Source: Bacilli bacterium
GTDB lineage: Bacteria > Bacillota_I > Bacilli_A > RF39 > UBA660
Direction: 5' to 3'
Length of the DNA: 15,285 nt
Assembly (NCBI GenBank): GCA_900758895.1
Contig: CAAETG010000053.1
Location: 1-15,285, forward strand
The position numbers and the translations under genes were made by a program. Positions within the stretch are counted from its first letter, which is position 1. Each line of letters starts with the position of its first letter. Shown here piece after piece: positions 1 to 6,803 of the stretch. Under the pieces are notes generated by a model. That model was not told the DNA's origin, did no database searches, and was given only the letters and a program-made list of their open reading frames with translations.

Positions 1-1
1 T

Positions 2-706
2 GTACCTGATGTTTTATTAAATTATCAAATTATTAAAATCAATATTTCTAGTTTACTCGGAAGTGCCACTAGCAATGGCGAATCGGAAAGTAGAATTGAT
101 CTTTTAGTAAGAGAATTAGCTACTAAAAAAGATACAATTGTTTTTATAGACGAAACACATCTCTTAGTAAATAAAGATGGTGGTATGGATTTTGCTAACA
201 TGCTAAAAGCAGGACTAGATCGTGGAACAATTAAAATGATTGGTGCTACCACAACCGAAGAATATGAACGTTATATTTTAAGAGATCGAGCTTTTTTACG
301 AAGATTTCAGAAAATTGAAGTATTAGAAACAGATAAAGATACAACGGTTCAAATACTTATGGGAACACTTCCTAAAATTGAAGCAACAACTGGTGTTAAA
401 TGTGAATATACCAATTTTGTTAAAGAAAAGTTAATGCGTTTTATTGTCGAGATGACGGATGAATATAAAAGAGTATATGAAATTGCTTCTCGTTATCCAG
501 ATATTTGTTTAACGATTGTATCCAATGCCTTTACTTATGCTTTATATGATAATAAAAAAACAGTTACTTTAAAACATTTTTATAAAGCGATTTGTAATGC
601 CAAAAATATTTATGAAGATGCTAGAAAAAAAGAAATTGAACGCTTTAAAGTAGAATTTGCGGATATGATAAGAGAAGAAGGGGTTGATTTAAATGAAACA
701 AATTAA
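2..706 (+). CDS. ClpB/ClpA D1-like AAA+ ATPase, 5' truncated by window edge
   Basis: The reading frame is open from base 2, so the start and the Walker A motif lie outside the window. The visible part aligns by eye with the first AAA+ module of ClpA/ClpB. It has a Walker B (VFIDETH), the stretch MDFANMLKAGLDRGTIKMIG that precedes the sensor-1-type motif GATTTEEYERYI, and an arginine-finger region (AFLRRFQK). A helical part follows, with RYPDICLTIVSNA in place of the usual RYLPDKAIDLxDEA. The protein ends soon after this, so there is no ClpB middle domain or second AAA+ domain. Where ClpB D1 has the pore-loop KYRGEFE, this protein has TSNGESE and lacks the aromatic residue. It may therefore be a regulatory or remodelling ATPase rather than a threading unfoldase. 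Its last 14 bases overlap the next gene, which suggests translational coupling. The family call is firm; the function is unknown. Confidence 0.75.
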   Translation, partial: VPDVLLNYQIIKINISSLLGSATSNGESESRIDLLVRELATKKDTIVFIDETHLLVNKDGGMDFANMLKAGLDRGTIKMIGATTTEEYERYILRDRAFLRRFQKIEVLETDKDTTVQILMGTLPKIEATTGVKCEYTNFVKEKLMRFIVEMTDEYKRVYEIASRYPDICLTIVSNAFTYALYDNKKTVTLKHFYKAICNAKNIYEDARKKEIERFKVEFADMIREEGVDLNETN

Positions 707-1748
707 CGTTTTCCAAATTGGCTGTGGAAAAATGAGTAAATACATCATGAAGTATGTACTAGATTTAGGCGGTAAAATTGTTGGTGCCGTAGATATTGAT
801 CCGAAAAAAATAGGAACGGATATTGGCAAGATCATGGAGCTTGATGCTCAAAATGTGATCATCCAAAATGTTGAAATGTTAGATTCTTTATTAAAAGAAA
901 CTAAACCGGATATTGCCATTATAACAACAGAGAGCTATTTAAATGATATTGAAAATGTCGTAAGATGCTGTGTAGTAAATGGCGTCAATGTAATCACAAG
1001 TGCCGAAGAATGTTTTTATGCCGAAAGTTCTAATCCGACACTTTTTAAAGAACTAGACATTTTAGCTAAAGCTTATAATGTAACCATTACGGGTTGTGGT
1101 TATCAAGACATCTTTTGGGGAAATCTAATTACCAATATTGCTTCTTCTACCCACAATATTACAAAAATAAAAGGAAGTAGTTCCTATAATGTGGAAGATT
1201 ATGGCCTAGCTTTAGCGAAAGCTCATGGTGCAGGTTTGTCACTAGAAGAATTTGCAACCGAGATCGCTGCCGCAGACGAAATAGACGAAAAGACAAGACA
1301 AAAATTAATCGATGAAAGAAAATTTAACGCTTCTTATATGTGGAATGCTGCTAGTTGGATCGCAGATAAAATGCATTTAACACCAACTAAAATAACTCAA
1401 AAATGTATCCCAACAACTAGTGAAGAAGAAATTCATAGTGATACCTTAAATATGGATATCAAAAAAGGCTATGCTACCGGTATGAGTGCGATTACAACAT
1501 TAGAAACCAAAGAAGGAATCATCATTGAAGCAGAATGTATTGGTAAAGTATATGGTAAAGATGAGTTTGATAAAAATGAATGGACGATATATGGTGAGCC
1601 AGATACTACATTAGTAATTAACAAGCCAGATACGGTAAGACTTACTTGTGCAGATATTGCAAGTAGAATACCTGATGTAATTGCTTCCGTTCCAGGCTTT
1701 ATTCCTACATGTAAGATGAATGAACCAACATATAAAATAAAATATTAA
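693..1748 (+). CDS. NAD(P)-dependent oxidoreductase, DapB / 2,4-diaminopentanoate dehydrogenase-like
   Basis: This 351-residue protein begins with a Rossmann nucleotide-binding fold, visible as VFQIGCGKMSKYIMKYVL at residues 6-23 and an acidic strand end (VGAVDID, about residues 31-37). The pattern VNVITSAEE near residue 100, followed by ITGCGYQDIFWGNLI, resembles proteins annotated as 2,4-diaminopentanoate dehydrogenase or 'dihydrodipicolinate reductase N-terminal'. In known members this enzyme class reversibly oxidises a 2,4-diamino acid in ornithine fermentation. No other ornithine-pathway genes (ornithine aminomutase, thiolase) are nearby, so the substrate cannot be assigned. The ATG lies inside the end of the AAA+ gene and GAAGGGG about 10 bases upstream can act as ribosome binding site, so the two genes are probably cotranscribed. 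A cytosolic location is expected because there is no signal peptide. Confidence 0.65.
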   Translation: MKQINVFQIGCGKMSKYIMKYVLDLGGKIVGAVDIDPKKIGTDIGKIMELDAQNVIIQNVEMLDSLLKETKPDIAIITTESYLNDIENVVRCCVVNGVNVITSAEECFYAESSNPTLFKELDILAKAYNVTITGCGYQDIFWGNLITNIASSTHNITKIKGSSSYNVEDYGLALAKAHGAGLSLEEFATEIAAADEIDEKTRQKLIDERKFNASYMWNAASWIADKMHLTPTKITQKCIPTTSEEEIHSDTLNMDIKKGYATGMSAITTLETKEGIIIEAECIGKVYGKDEFDKNEWTIYGEPDTTLVINKPDTVRLTCADIASRIPDVIASVPGFIPTCKMNEPTYKIKY

Positions 1749-1772
1749 AAATGCAGAGAAATTTGCACTTTT
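1747..1772 (-). terminator. Rho-independent terminator between convergent genes
   Basis: Read on the minus strand, AAAAGTGCA pairs with TGCATTTTT around an 8-base loop, with one G-U pair, and the 3' arm ends in a T run. It directly follows the stop codon of the DUF2075 gene. On the plus strand the same stem has an A-C mismatch but is also followed by T6, so it may end transcripts from both sides. Confidence 0.5.
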
Positions 1773-3632
1773 TTATGAGCAAATAAAATTACTTTGAACA
1801 ATCTTTTTTAAATGCTTCCTAAGATTATCATCACAAGCATAAACATAACTACCTTTAATTCCCCTTGTTAAAAGAACGCGATAAGTATTACGAATAATAG
1901 TATCCGCTAATTGTTCATAATACGCTTTATCTTGCTTCATAAGAACGTATAATCCATACAAAGATTTCTCGGTATTCGCTCGTTTTTTATAATCAGTCAT
2001 CACTTTTCCATTTTCATACTTTAAATCTGGACCAATAATAACCCCGATATAATCAAATTCTAATCCTTGAACATTATGAATACAACCTACTTCGTAAATA
2101 GCATTCTCTCTTGTTGCAAATGGTTCACCATGCTTTAAATTCCAACTTGCTTCAAAATCACCAATTTGAATATCCATATAATTTTGATCATCAGCCATTT
2201 TTGCATTTCTCGTCCAACAAAAACCAGCAACTAAACGAGCATTATTATGGGTATTTTTCATCTTTATAAATTCTCTTAATTCATTTGGTGTATCAAAAAC
2301 TTGAAAATCAAAAGAAAAATGGAGGCTCACCTTTTTATTATAAAGAAAATGATCGATGAAATCTAAGTAAGAATCACTTCCTTGACATCGAAATTGGCTT
2401 TTTAATTCGTATTGTGAAACAGAAGCATGAAAATAATTAGCAAAGAAAGAAATATTTTAAATGGTCCCAATATCTTTTAAAGTAACAATTTGCCTCTCAT
2501 CAATAAAGAAGACACTTAATTTTGAAGCATGAATAATCTCTTTAATTTGATTTTCTCCAATATTGTAATGAATACCAGATTTTTCTTGCAATCTATGTGC
2601 TTCATCTACTAATAAAAAGTCATATTGATTTTCTCTATCTCGAAAAAAATATTCTGAACTTTTAAAAAGTTCATGAATACTAATTTCATTATGATGAACT
2701 AAACTATTTTTATATACTTTTCGTGGAGCCATATTTTTCGAAACATAAGCACCTGTTAAACTAATTTTTAAAAGTTCACCAAGTAAATTAATAGCGACAA
2801 CCGACTTACCAGTACCAGGTCCTCCTTTTACAATGATAACCCTTTTTTGATTTGTGGTAAAAGCAAGTTTAGCTTCATTTTTAACTGCTTCTGCAATTAC
2901 TTTTTGTTCATCAAGTAAAGTATATTCTTTTTTATCTTGAATCATTTTTTCTAGACTATCCAAAAACTTTTTATTCGGTTTTACTTCACTTTGATCAATC
3001 TGTTTAATAATTTCTAATTGATCTCCATAGAAAATCGCCTTACCAACTGCCTCTTTCAATTCTTCTTTTTCATATTTGCCATAAATGGGAGCATTCCTAT
3101 AATATTTTTTAAATTTATTCAAAAATAGGCTATCATTATTTTGAATTGTATAATTATGTAAATAAACAAAGGGATAAATTTGAACATTTGCTTTTTCGAC
3201 AAATTGATTATAGCTTTCTAATAATTCTGCGTAGGAAAGAACTTGATAAGAAGGGTGCAAACATCTTTTTTCTCGATTAGATATTAAAGTGTTAACAATA
3301 GCATCTTCATTTTTAATATCGGTAACTGCTTCCCATTGTTTTAATTCAAATAATAATAAAACTGGTTTATGCTCGCTATCATACCCACTGACAACAAAAT
3401 CAACTCGTTTACTAGTAAGAGGAATATTAAATTCGATAGCAATTCCTACATCATCAGGTAGATCACTAATAACCTCTTTCATCATAGGAAGACTATTAGC
3501 CCATGCTTTAATTTGATTTAGCCTAGTCTTTTTCCCTAACTTCTCTTTATATGCATCATAAACTTGATTGCTAATAATTCCTTTTTCGACATAAAAATCA
3601 AAGTCTTTTTTAAGACAAGAAAATATAATCAC
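1773..3632 (-). pseudogene. DUF2075 nuclease-helicase, interrupted by one in-frame TAA
   Basis: Two segments on the same minus-strand frame (3632-2460 and 2456-1776) are separated only by a TAA at 2457-2459; there is no frameshift. Together they make a complete DUF2075 (Schlafen-group-3-like helicase) protein of about 620 codons. A PD-(D/E)xK-like N-terminal part shows KRVDFVV and LLFELKQW (about residues 75-100). Walker A GGPGTGKS is near 270 and Walker B LLVDEAH near 340; FFIDERQIV lies just before the stop. After it come QFRCQGSDSYLDFID, HNVQGLEFDYIGV and YRVLLTRGIKGSYVY, that is, the remaining helicase motifs. GTG at 3632 is preferred over GTG at 3641 because AAGGGTGAT lies 5-8 bases upstream of it and the protein then begins MIIFSCLKKDF as family members do. 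The stop would remove motifs IV-VI, so the product is probably inactive. Confidence 0.8.
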
Positions 3633-3645
3633 TAGTATCACCCTT

Positions 3646-3680
3646 AAAAAAAGCTAGTAAAAACTGAAGTCTCTACTAGC
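3646..3680 (-). terminator. Rho-independent terminator downstream of the FAD-Rieske gene
   Basis: On the minus strand GCTAGTA and TACTAGC form a perfect 7-bp stem; inner AGAC/GTTT pairing can lengthen it. T7 follows immediately. It lies 25 bases after the FAD-Rieske stop and ends only about 14 bases before the DUF2075 start codon, so it also sits in the leader of that gene. Confidence 0.75.
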
Positions 3681-3690
3681 ACTCATTAAA

Positions 3691-3699
3691 ATTATATCA
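3691..3699 (-). promoter_or_regulatory. Extended -10 element, possible DUF2075 promoter
   Basis: The minus strand reads TGATATAAT, a TGN extended -10 with a perfect hexamer. No good -35 is present at 16-18 bp. Transcripts starting here would run at once into the terminator at 3646-3680, so expression of the downstream gene would depend on read-through. Confidence 0.35.
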
Positions 3700-3704
3700 T
3701 TAAA

Positions 3705-5135
3705 TTAAGGAAAACGAATATCAAAATTACTCGGCCCTTCAATACATTCTCCATCAATCGTAAATCGAGAACCATGACATAAACAATCCCAAGTCATTTC
3801 TACTTCATTAAATACCAAACCACATTTCATATGCGGACATTTATTTAACACAATATGTTCCTTACCCTGTGCATCTCTATAAATAGCTACATTTTTTCCA
3901 TCTCTTTTCGTGTAGATAACTTTAGAGTTATTCACATTTCCTTTGGTACTTTTAATAATTGCTTTTAGACTACATCCAACATCAATTGGGAATCGCATTA
4001 CTTTATGAAAATTGATTGCACGATGAGGAGAGAAAAGAGCGATATAAGGATTATCTTCTTTTAAAATAATATCCGAAAGAATTTTGCCAGCTAAAGAGCC
4101 ATTTGTCATTCCCCACGTATTATAACCACAAGCAATTAAGAAAGTATCATCATCCTTATAAATTCGTCCAATATAAGGGATATAATCATTCGTAATAATA
4201 TCTTTATTGCTCCATATATAATCAAAATGATAATCTTTATTTAGTTCATCAAAATTGTCTTTAATGCTTTTAATATTACAAGATGAAAAAGACTGGAATA
4301 AATAAATTAGATAATTTTTCTTACCATCTTGTAAATAACGGAAAGAAATACAAGGCTTATCAATGTTAATAGCGCTAATATCCTTAACCTCTTTCACTTC
4401 TTTTGCTCCAATATAGGAAGTTTCTACATGAGTTTTAAAAGGCATTAAAAAGGGAAATAGAAAATAGGGATAATGAGTAGCAAGTACCACATATTTACTT
4501 TTAATAATATGAGAATTAACCTTTATGTAATAATAATCATCTTTTTTATCAATACTTTCCACTTTTGAATTCTCATAAATAGAATCTTTCATCATATTTT
4601 TAAGATGATTAATATATTTTAAAGGATGAAAGGTATAAGTATCCTCTACTTTTAAAGCGAGAATATTATTTACTTCATATAATTTAGTTTTGCAGGCTTT
4701 TACCTGATTTTTAGTTAAAAAATTATATTCTTCTTCAAGTTTCATTATATTTTTTTCTTCATTAGTAAAGATGTAAGAAGCTGTCTTTTTTAAATTGCAA
4801 TCAATATGATTGGTCGTAATAATATCTTTTAGCCTTTGAACGGCATCGATCTGAGACCTTAAATATTTACTAGCAGCATCCACACTATATTTTCGAATAT
4901 TCATCATAATCTGCTCTTGCAAATAAGTAATTTTCGCCGTACTTCTAGAAGTGACACCATATCCACAAGTATTTCTTTCTACTAATATCGTTTTTAAACC
5001 ACTATTTTGCAATTCAAAAAGAGTAGATAAACCGGTAATTCCACCACCAATAATACATACATCTACTTCCATATCTTGTTGAATTTCTTGTAAAGCTTTA
5101 CATTGTTTATTTAACCAAATACTTATATTTTTCAT
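3705..5135 (-). CDS. FAD-dependent oxidoreductase (DadA/GlpO-like) with C-terminal Rieske [2Fe-2S] domain
   Basis: The 476-residue protein has an N-terminal dinucleotide-binding motif, DVCIIGGGITGLSTLFEL (residues 25-42), followed by an acidic strand end (LVERNTCGYGVTSRSTAKIT), as in DAO-fold FAD enzymes. At the C-terminus is a complete Rieske motif. C433 and H435 (CPHMKC), then C451 and H454 (CLCHGSRF), are the expected cluster ligands. C438 and C453 match the disulfide pair of bc1-type Rieske proteins. The same fusion is known in Bacillus YhfW-type proteins, for which no substrate is established. Such an enzyme would oxidise an amino acid or related amine and pass electrons through the cluster. 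There is no signal peptide, so it is probably cytosolic. The ATG has only a weak ribosome binding site (GATGAT) and I find no convincing promoter upstream. A strong terminator follows the gene. Confidence 0.85.
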   Translation of the reverse strand: MKNISIWLNKQCKALQEIQQDMEVDVCIIGGGITGLSTLFELQNSGLKTILVERNTCGYGVTSRSTAKITYLQEQIMMNIRKYSVDAASKYLRSQIDAVQRLKDIITTNHIDCNLKKTASYIFTNEEKNIMKLEEEYNFLTKNQVKACKTKLYEVNNILALKVEDTYTFHPLKYINHLKNMMKDSIYENSKVESIDKKDDYYYIKVNSHIIKSKYVVLATHYPYFLFPFLMPFKTHVETSYIGAKEVKEVKDISAINIDKPCISFRYLQDGKKNYLIYLFQSFSSCNIKSIKDNFDELNKDYHFDYIWSNKDIITNDYIPYIGRIYKDDDTFLIACGYNTWGMTNGSLAGKILSDIILKEDNPYIALFSPHRAINFHKVMRFPIDVGCSLKAIIKSTKGNVNNSKVIYTKRDGKNVAIYRDAQGKEHIVLNKCPHMKCGLVFNEVEMTWDCLCHGSRFTIDGECIEGPSNFDIRFP

Positions 5136-5186
5136 ATATCATCTGTAATATTATGAGTAAAATGATAGAATAAATGCATAAAACAG

Positions 5187-5215
5187 TTGATTTTTTTATA
5201 AAAGTTTGATATTCT
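5187..5215 (+). promoter_or_regulatory. Promoter of tRNA-His
   Basis: TTGATT (5187-5192) and TATTCT (5210-5215) are 17 bp apart, and TGA just before the -10 makes it an extended -10 promoter. The predicted start lies a few bases before the mature tRNA 5' end. Confidence 0.65.
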
Positions 5216-5229
5216 AATAATGTTCAAAT

Positions 5230-5306
5230 GGCGGGATTGGTGAAGTGGTTAACACGGCAGATTGTGGCTCTGTTATGCAAGGGTTCGACTCCCTTATCTC
5301 GCCCCA
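5230..5306 (+). tRNA. tRNA-His (anticodon GTG)
   Basis: All four arms fold. The acceptor arm pairs GCGGGAT (5231-5237) with ATCTCGC (5296-5302). The D arm has a GTG/CAC stem. The anticodon arm pairs GCAGA with TCTGT around loop TTGTGGC. The T arm pairs AAGGG with CCCTT around TTCGACT. The identity is supported by the extra G at -1 (5230) facing C73 (5303), a feature specific to tRNA-His. CCA is encoded at 5304-5306. The prophage integrase gene lies just downstream, so this tRNA is the probable integration target and its 3' end may be phage-derived. Confidence 0.95.
5281..5306 (+). other. Probable prophage attL core in the 3' end of tRNA-His
   Basis: A leftward phage integrase ends 62 bases beyond the tRNA, and everything to the right is phage-like. 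This is the usual arrangement when a tyrosine integrase uses a tRNA 3' end (T arm to CCA) as its core, with the phage restoring the tRNA. The exact core borders cannot be set because attR is outside the window. Confidence 0.5.
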
Positions 5307-5318
5307 GTATGTATTTTA

Positions 5319-5339
5319 CTCCATATTTATGGGGTTTTT
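5319..5339 (+). terminator. Terminator of tRNA-His
   Basis: CTCCA pairs with TGGGG around TATTTA (one T-G pair), followed by T5. CCCCA at the tRNA 3' end could compete for the same TGGGG. If the attachment core is the tRNA end, this terminator was supplied by the prophage. Confidence 0.55.
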
Positions 5340-5356
5340 AATTTATTTTTTGTTGA

Positions 5357-5378
5357 TTACGTAACATTTACGTAACAT
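5357..5378. repeat. Two tandem 11-bp repeats next to attL
   Basis: TTACGTAACAT occurs twice with no gap (5357-5367 and 5368-5378), and each copy contains the palindrome TTACGTAA. The second copy covers the integrase stop codon. The position, between the attachment core and the integrase, fits arm-type binding sites for the integrase or an accessory factor. Confidence 0.6.
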
Positions 5379-6651
5379 TTTCTCCTTTCATTTTTAAAAT
5401 TTCTCTTGTTTTATCGTTATTTATTTTCTCATCAGGATGTGCGTAGGTGTTTCTTATGACTTCTTCTGTATCTCCTAAGCGTAGGGCAATAATCCTATAA
5501 ATATCTGGCAACTCAAAGCCAATATTCAATAAATAAGTGGCGTGTGAATGTCTACCAAATTGATGATGTGAAAGAACTTGAATATTTCTTTGTGGATATT
5601 TTTCTTTTAATTGAATGTAATATTTTTCTAAAGCTCGATCTATTTTGTTTCTATTTATAAAGGTTTCACCACCAAAAACATACCAGTTTTCATTAAACCC
5701 ATCTAATTTGTTACAAAATAAGTATAGTTTTTTAAGAGGGATAATGGATTGTTCTGCTAAATAAATCAATCTTTTTTTGTAATTTTTAGTAGCATTTATT
5801 TGAGGTCCACCATTTTTATTTCTTCCGACGCTATTATGAATATAAACTGTTTCGTTCTCGAAATCAATATCTTTCCATTGTAACGCTTGTTGTTCTCCTT
5901 TTCTAAGCCCATGCCAAAATAAGAAATTAAAAAAGGTTTTCCAAAATTCATCGTCTACATTATCTATAAAAAAATTGTACTCATCTAAGGTTTGATATAA
6001 AGTTCTAGAATCCTTAATTTCAGTTTTCTCCTTAACTGTTTTTTTGAAGTTGCCAACTGCTTTTGCGTAATTAAATAAAATGACACCTTCGCTTATTAAG
6101 TATTTTAAAAATTCACTAAGTGTAGTATGTATATGGCATCTAGTTTCGTATGCCAATCCGAGTTGCTCTATTTTTGCATGAAATTCATAAATTTGTGTTT
6201 CTTTTATTTCGCGTGGATCAAAATTTCCCAATATATCTTTAATATGATTTAAGTAATTCTTTTTGTAAGAGTAAGCAGTACCACCAGCCTTATACACATC
6301 CAAATATTCAACAAAACCATCAAAATAATCATTTAGGCATTTATTGGTAACGTCAGTTACCACAACGCCTGTTACCAATCTATTTTTTGCTTTTTTACTA
6401 TGTTCTTGTATATATTTTATCGGATCATTAAGAAACAGACCTCTATCAGCTTCTGCATCACGTTTTTTTTCAAATAATCTTGATCGATAAGAAACTTTTT
6501 TGCCATTTAACTTGTATCTGTCACTAAAGTAATAAATAGCAGTACCTTTTTTTGTTTCTTTATCCCATTCTTCTTTTGTTTTTTCAACTTTTATTTTATT
6601 TCCGGTTTCGTTTTTTATATATTTATATTTTTTAACTGTTAAAACAGCCAT
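5368..6651 (-). CDS. int: Phage tyrosine-recombinase integrase
   Basis: The 427-residue protein would catalyse integration and excision at the adjacent tRNA-His. An N-terminal arm-binding/SAM-like region (to about residue 210) precedes the catalytic domain. That domain shows R250 in WHGLRKGEQQALQWKDIDF, a probable lysine at 289 (NATKNYKKR), R367 in HHQFGRHSHATYLL and the nucleophile Y403 in IRNTYAH. Two motifs are unusual. The His of HxxR is shifted by one residue (HHQFGR instead of HHxxR), and the later LGH position reads LGD. The start at 6651 is chosen because GGAG lies 8 bases upstream; the longer frame from 6669 would put that site inside the gene. A leftward -10 (TATAAC, 6691-6696) overlaps the -10 of the opposing small RNA. 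The short distance to the tRNA supports an integrated, left-end position. Confidence 0.93.
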   Translation of the reverse strand: MAVLTVKKYKYIKNETGNKIKVEKTKEEWDKETKKGTAIYYFSDRYKLNGKKVSYRSRLFEKKRDAEADRGLFLNDPIKYIQEHSKKAKNRLVTGVVVTDVTNKCLNDYFDGFVEYLDVYKAGGTAYSYKKNYLNHIKDILGNFDPREIKETQIYEFHAKIEQLGLAYETRCHIHTTLSEFLKYLISEGVILFNYAKAVGNFKKTVKEKTEIKDSRTLYQTLDEYNFFIDNVDDEFWKTFFNFLFWHGLRKGEQQALQWKDIDFENETVYIHNSVGRNKNGGPQINATKNYKKRLIYLAEQSIIPLKKLYLFCNKLDGFNENWYVFGGETFINRNKIDRALEKYYIQLKEKYPQRNIQVLSHHQFGRHSHATYLLNIGFELPDIYRIIALRLGDTEEVIRNTYAHPDEKINNDKTREILKMKGENVT

Positions 6652-6668
6652 TTTCATCACTCCAATCA

Positions 6669-6718
6669 TTTACTTTTATTCTAAATTTTGTTATAATTGG
6701 AGATAGAAAAACTCCAAT
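6669..6718. promoter_or_regulatory. Divergent promoter region with ATTGGAG repeats
   Basis: On the plus strand TTTACT (6669-6674) and TATAAT (6692-6697) are 17 bp apart. On the minus strand TATAAC overlaps the same -10. The heptamer ATTGGAG occurs three times: minus at 6660-6666 (the integrase ribosome binding site), plus at 6696-6702 and minus at 6712-6718. The last two form an inverted repeat with 9 bases between the arms, centred near the predicted transcription start, which suits an operator. Confidence 0.5.
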
Positions 6719-6795
6719 TCGCGTTGTGGTTTTTCTAAGGAGTATTTCTATGCTCCATACCCTTATTCTACTGCAATAGAATAGGGGACTTTTTT
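6704..6795 (+). ncRNA. Compact three-hairpin small RNA divergent to the integrase
   Basis: A well-spaced promoter (6669-6697) predicts a start near 6704, and a strong terminator ends the transcript, so the RNA is about 92 nt. It folds as three nearly adjacent hairpins. H1 pairs AGAAAAAC (6705-6712) with GTTTTTCT (6729-6736), 8 bp. H2 pairs GGAGTAT (6739-6745) with ATGCTCC (6750-6756). H3 is the terminator. The H1 loop contains TCCAAT, which together with flanking AC and CT is complementary to the integrase ribosome binding site. A nine-codon ORF (6750-6779) with AAGGAG 7 bases upstream lies in H2-H3. No plus-strand gene follows, so this is not a simple attenuator. No known RNA family is recognised. 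Confidence 0.6.
6760..6795 (+). terminator. Strong intrinsic terminator of the small RNA
   Basis: CCCTTATTCTA pairs along its full 11 bases with TAGAATAGGGG (one T-G pair) around CTGCAA, followed by AC and T6. It lies 9 bases before the stop of the convergent RNase gene. On the minus strand no T run follows the stem, so it acts for the plus strand. Confidence 0.85.
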
Positions 6796-6803
6796 ATTTA
6801 ATT

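Noticed and set aside
25..252. 75-aa minus-strand open frame
   Set aside because: Antisense to the conserved AAA+ coding frame, with no ribosome binding site.
2457..2459. Recoding of TAA as a sense codon in the DUF2075 gene
   Set aside because: TAA is used as an ordinary stop by several genes here (for example DUF1351) and no recoding signal is visible.
3289..3516. 75-aa plus-strand open frame
   Set aside because: Antisense to the nuclease-like domain of the DUF2075 gene.
6760..6795. Terminator for the RNase gene on the minus strand
   Set aside because: The T run is on the plus-strand side only; on the minus strand the hairpin is not followed by T residues.
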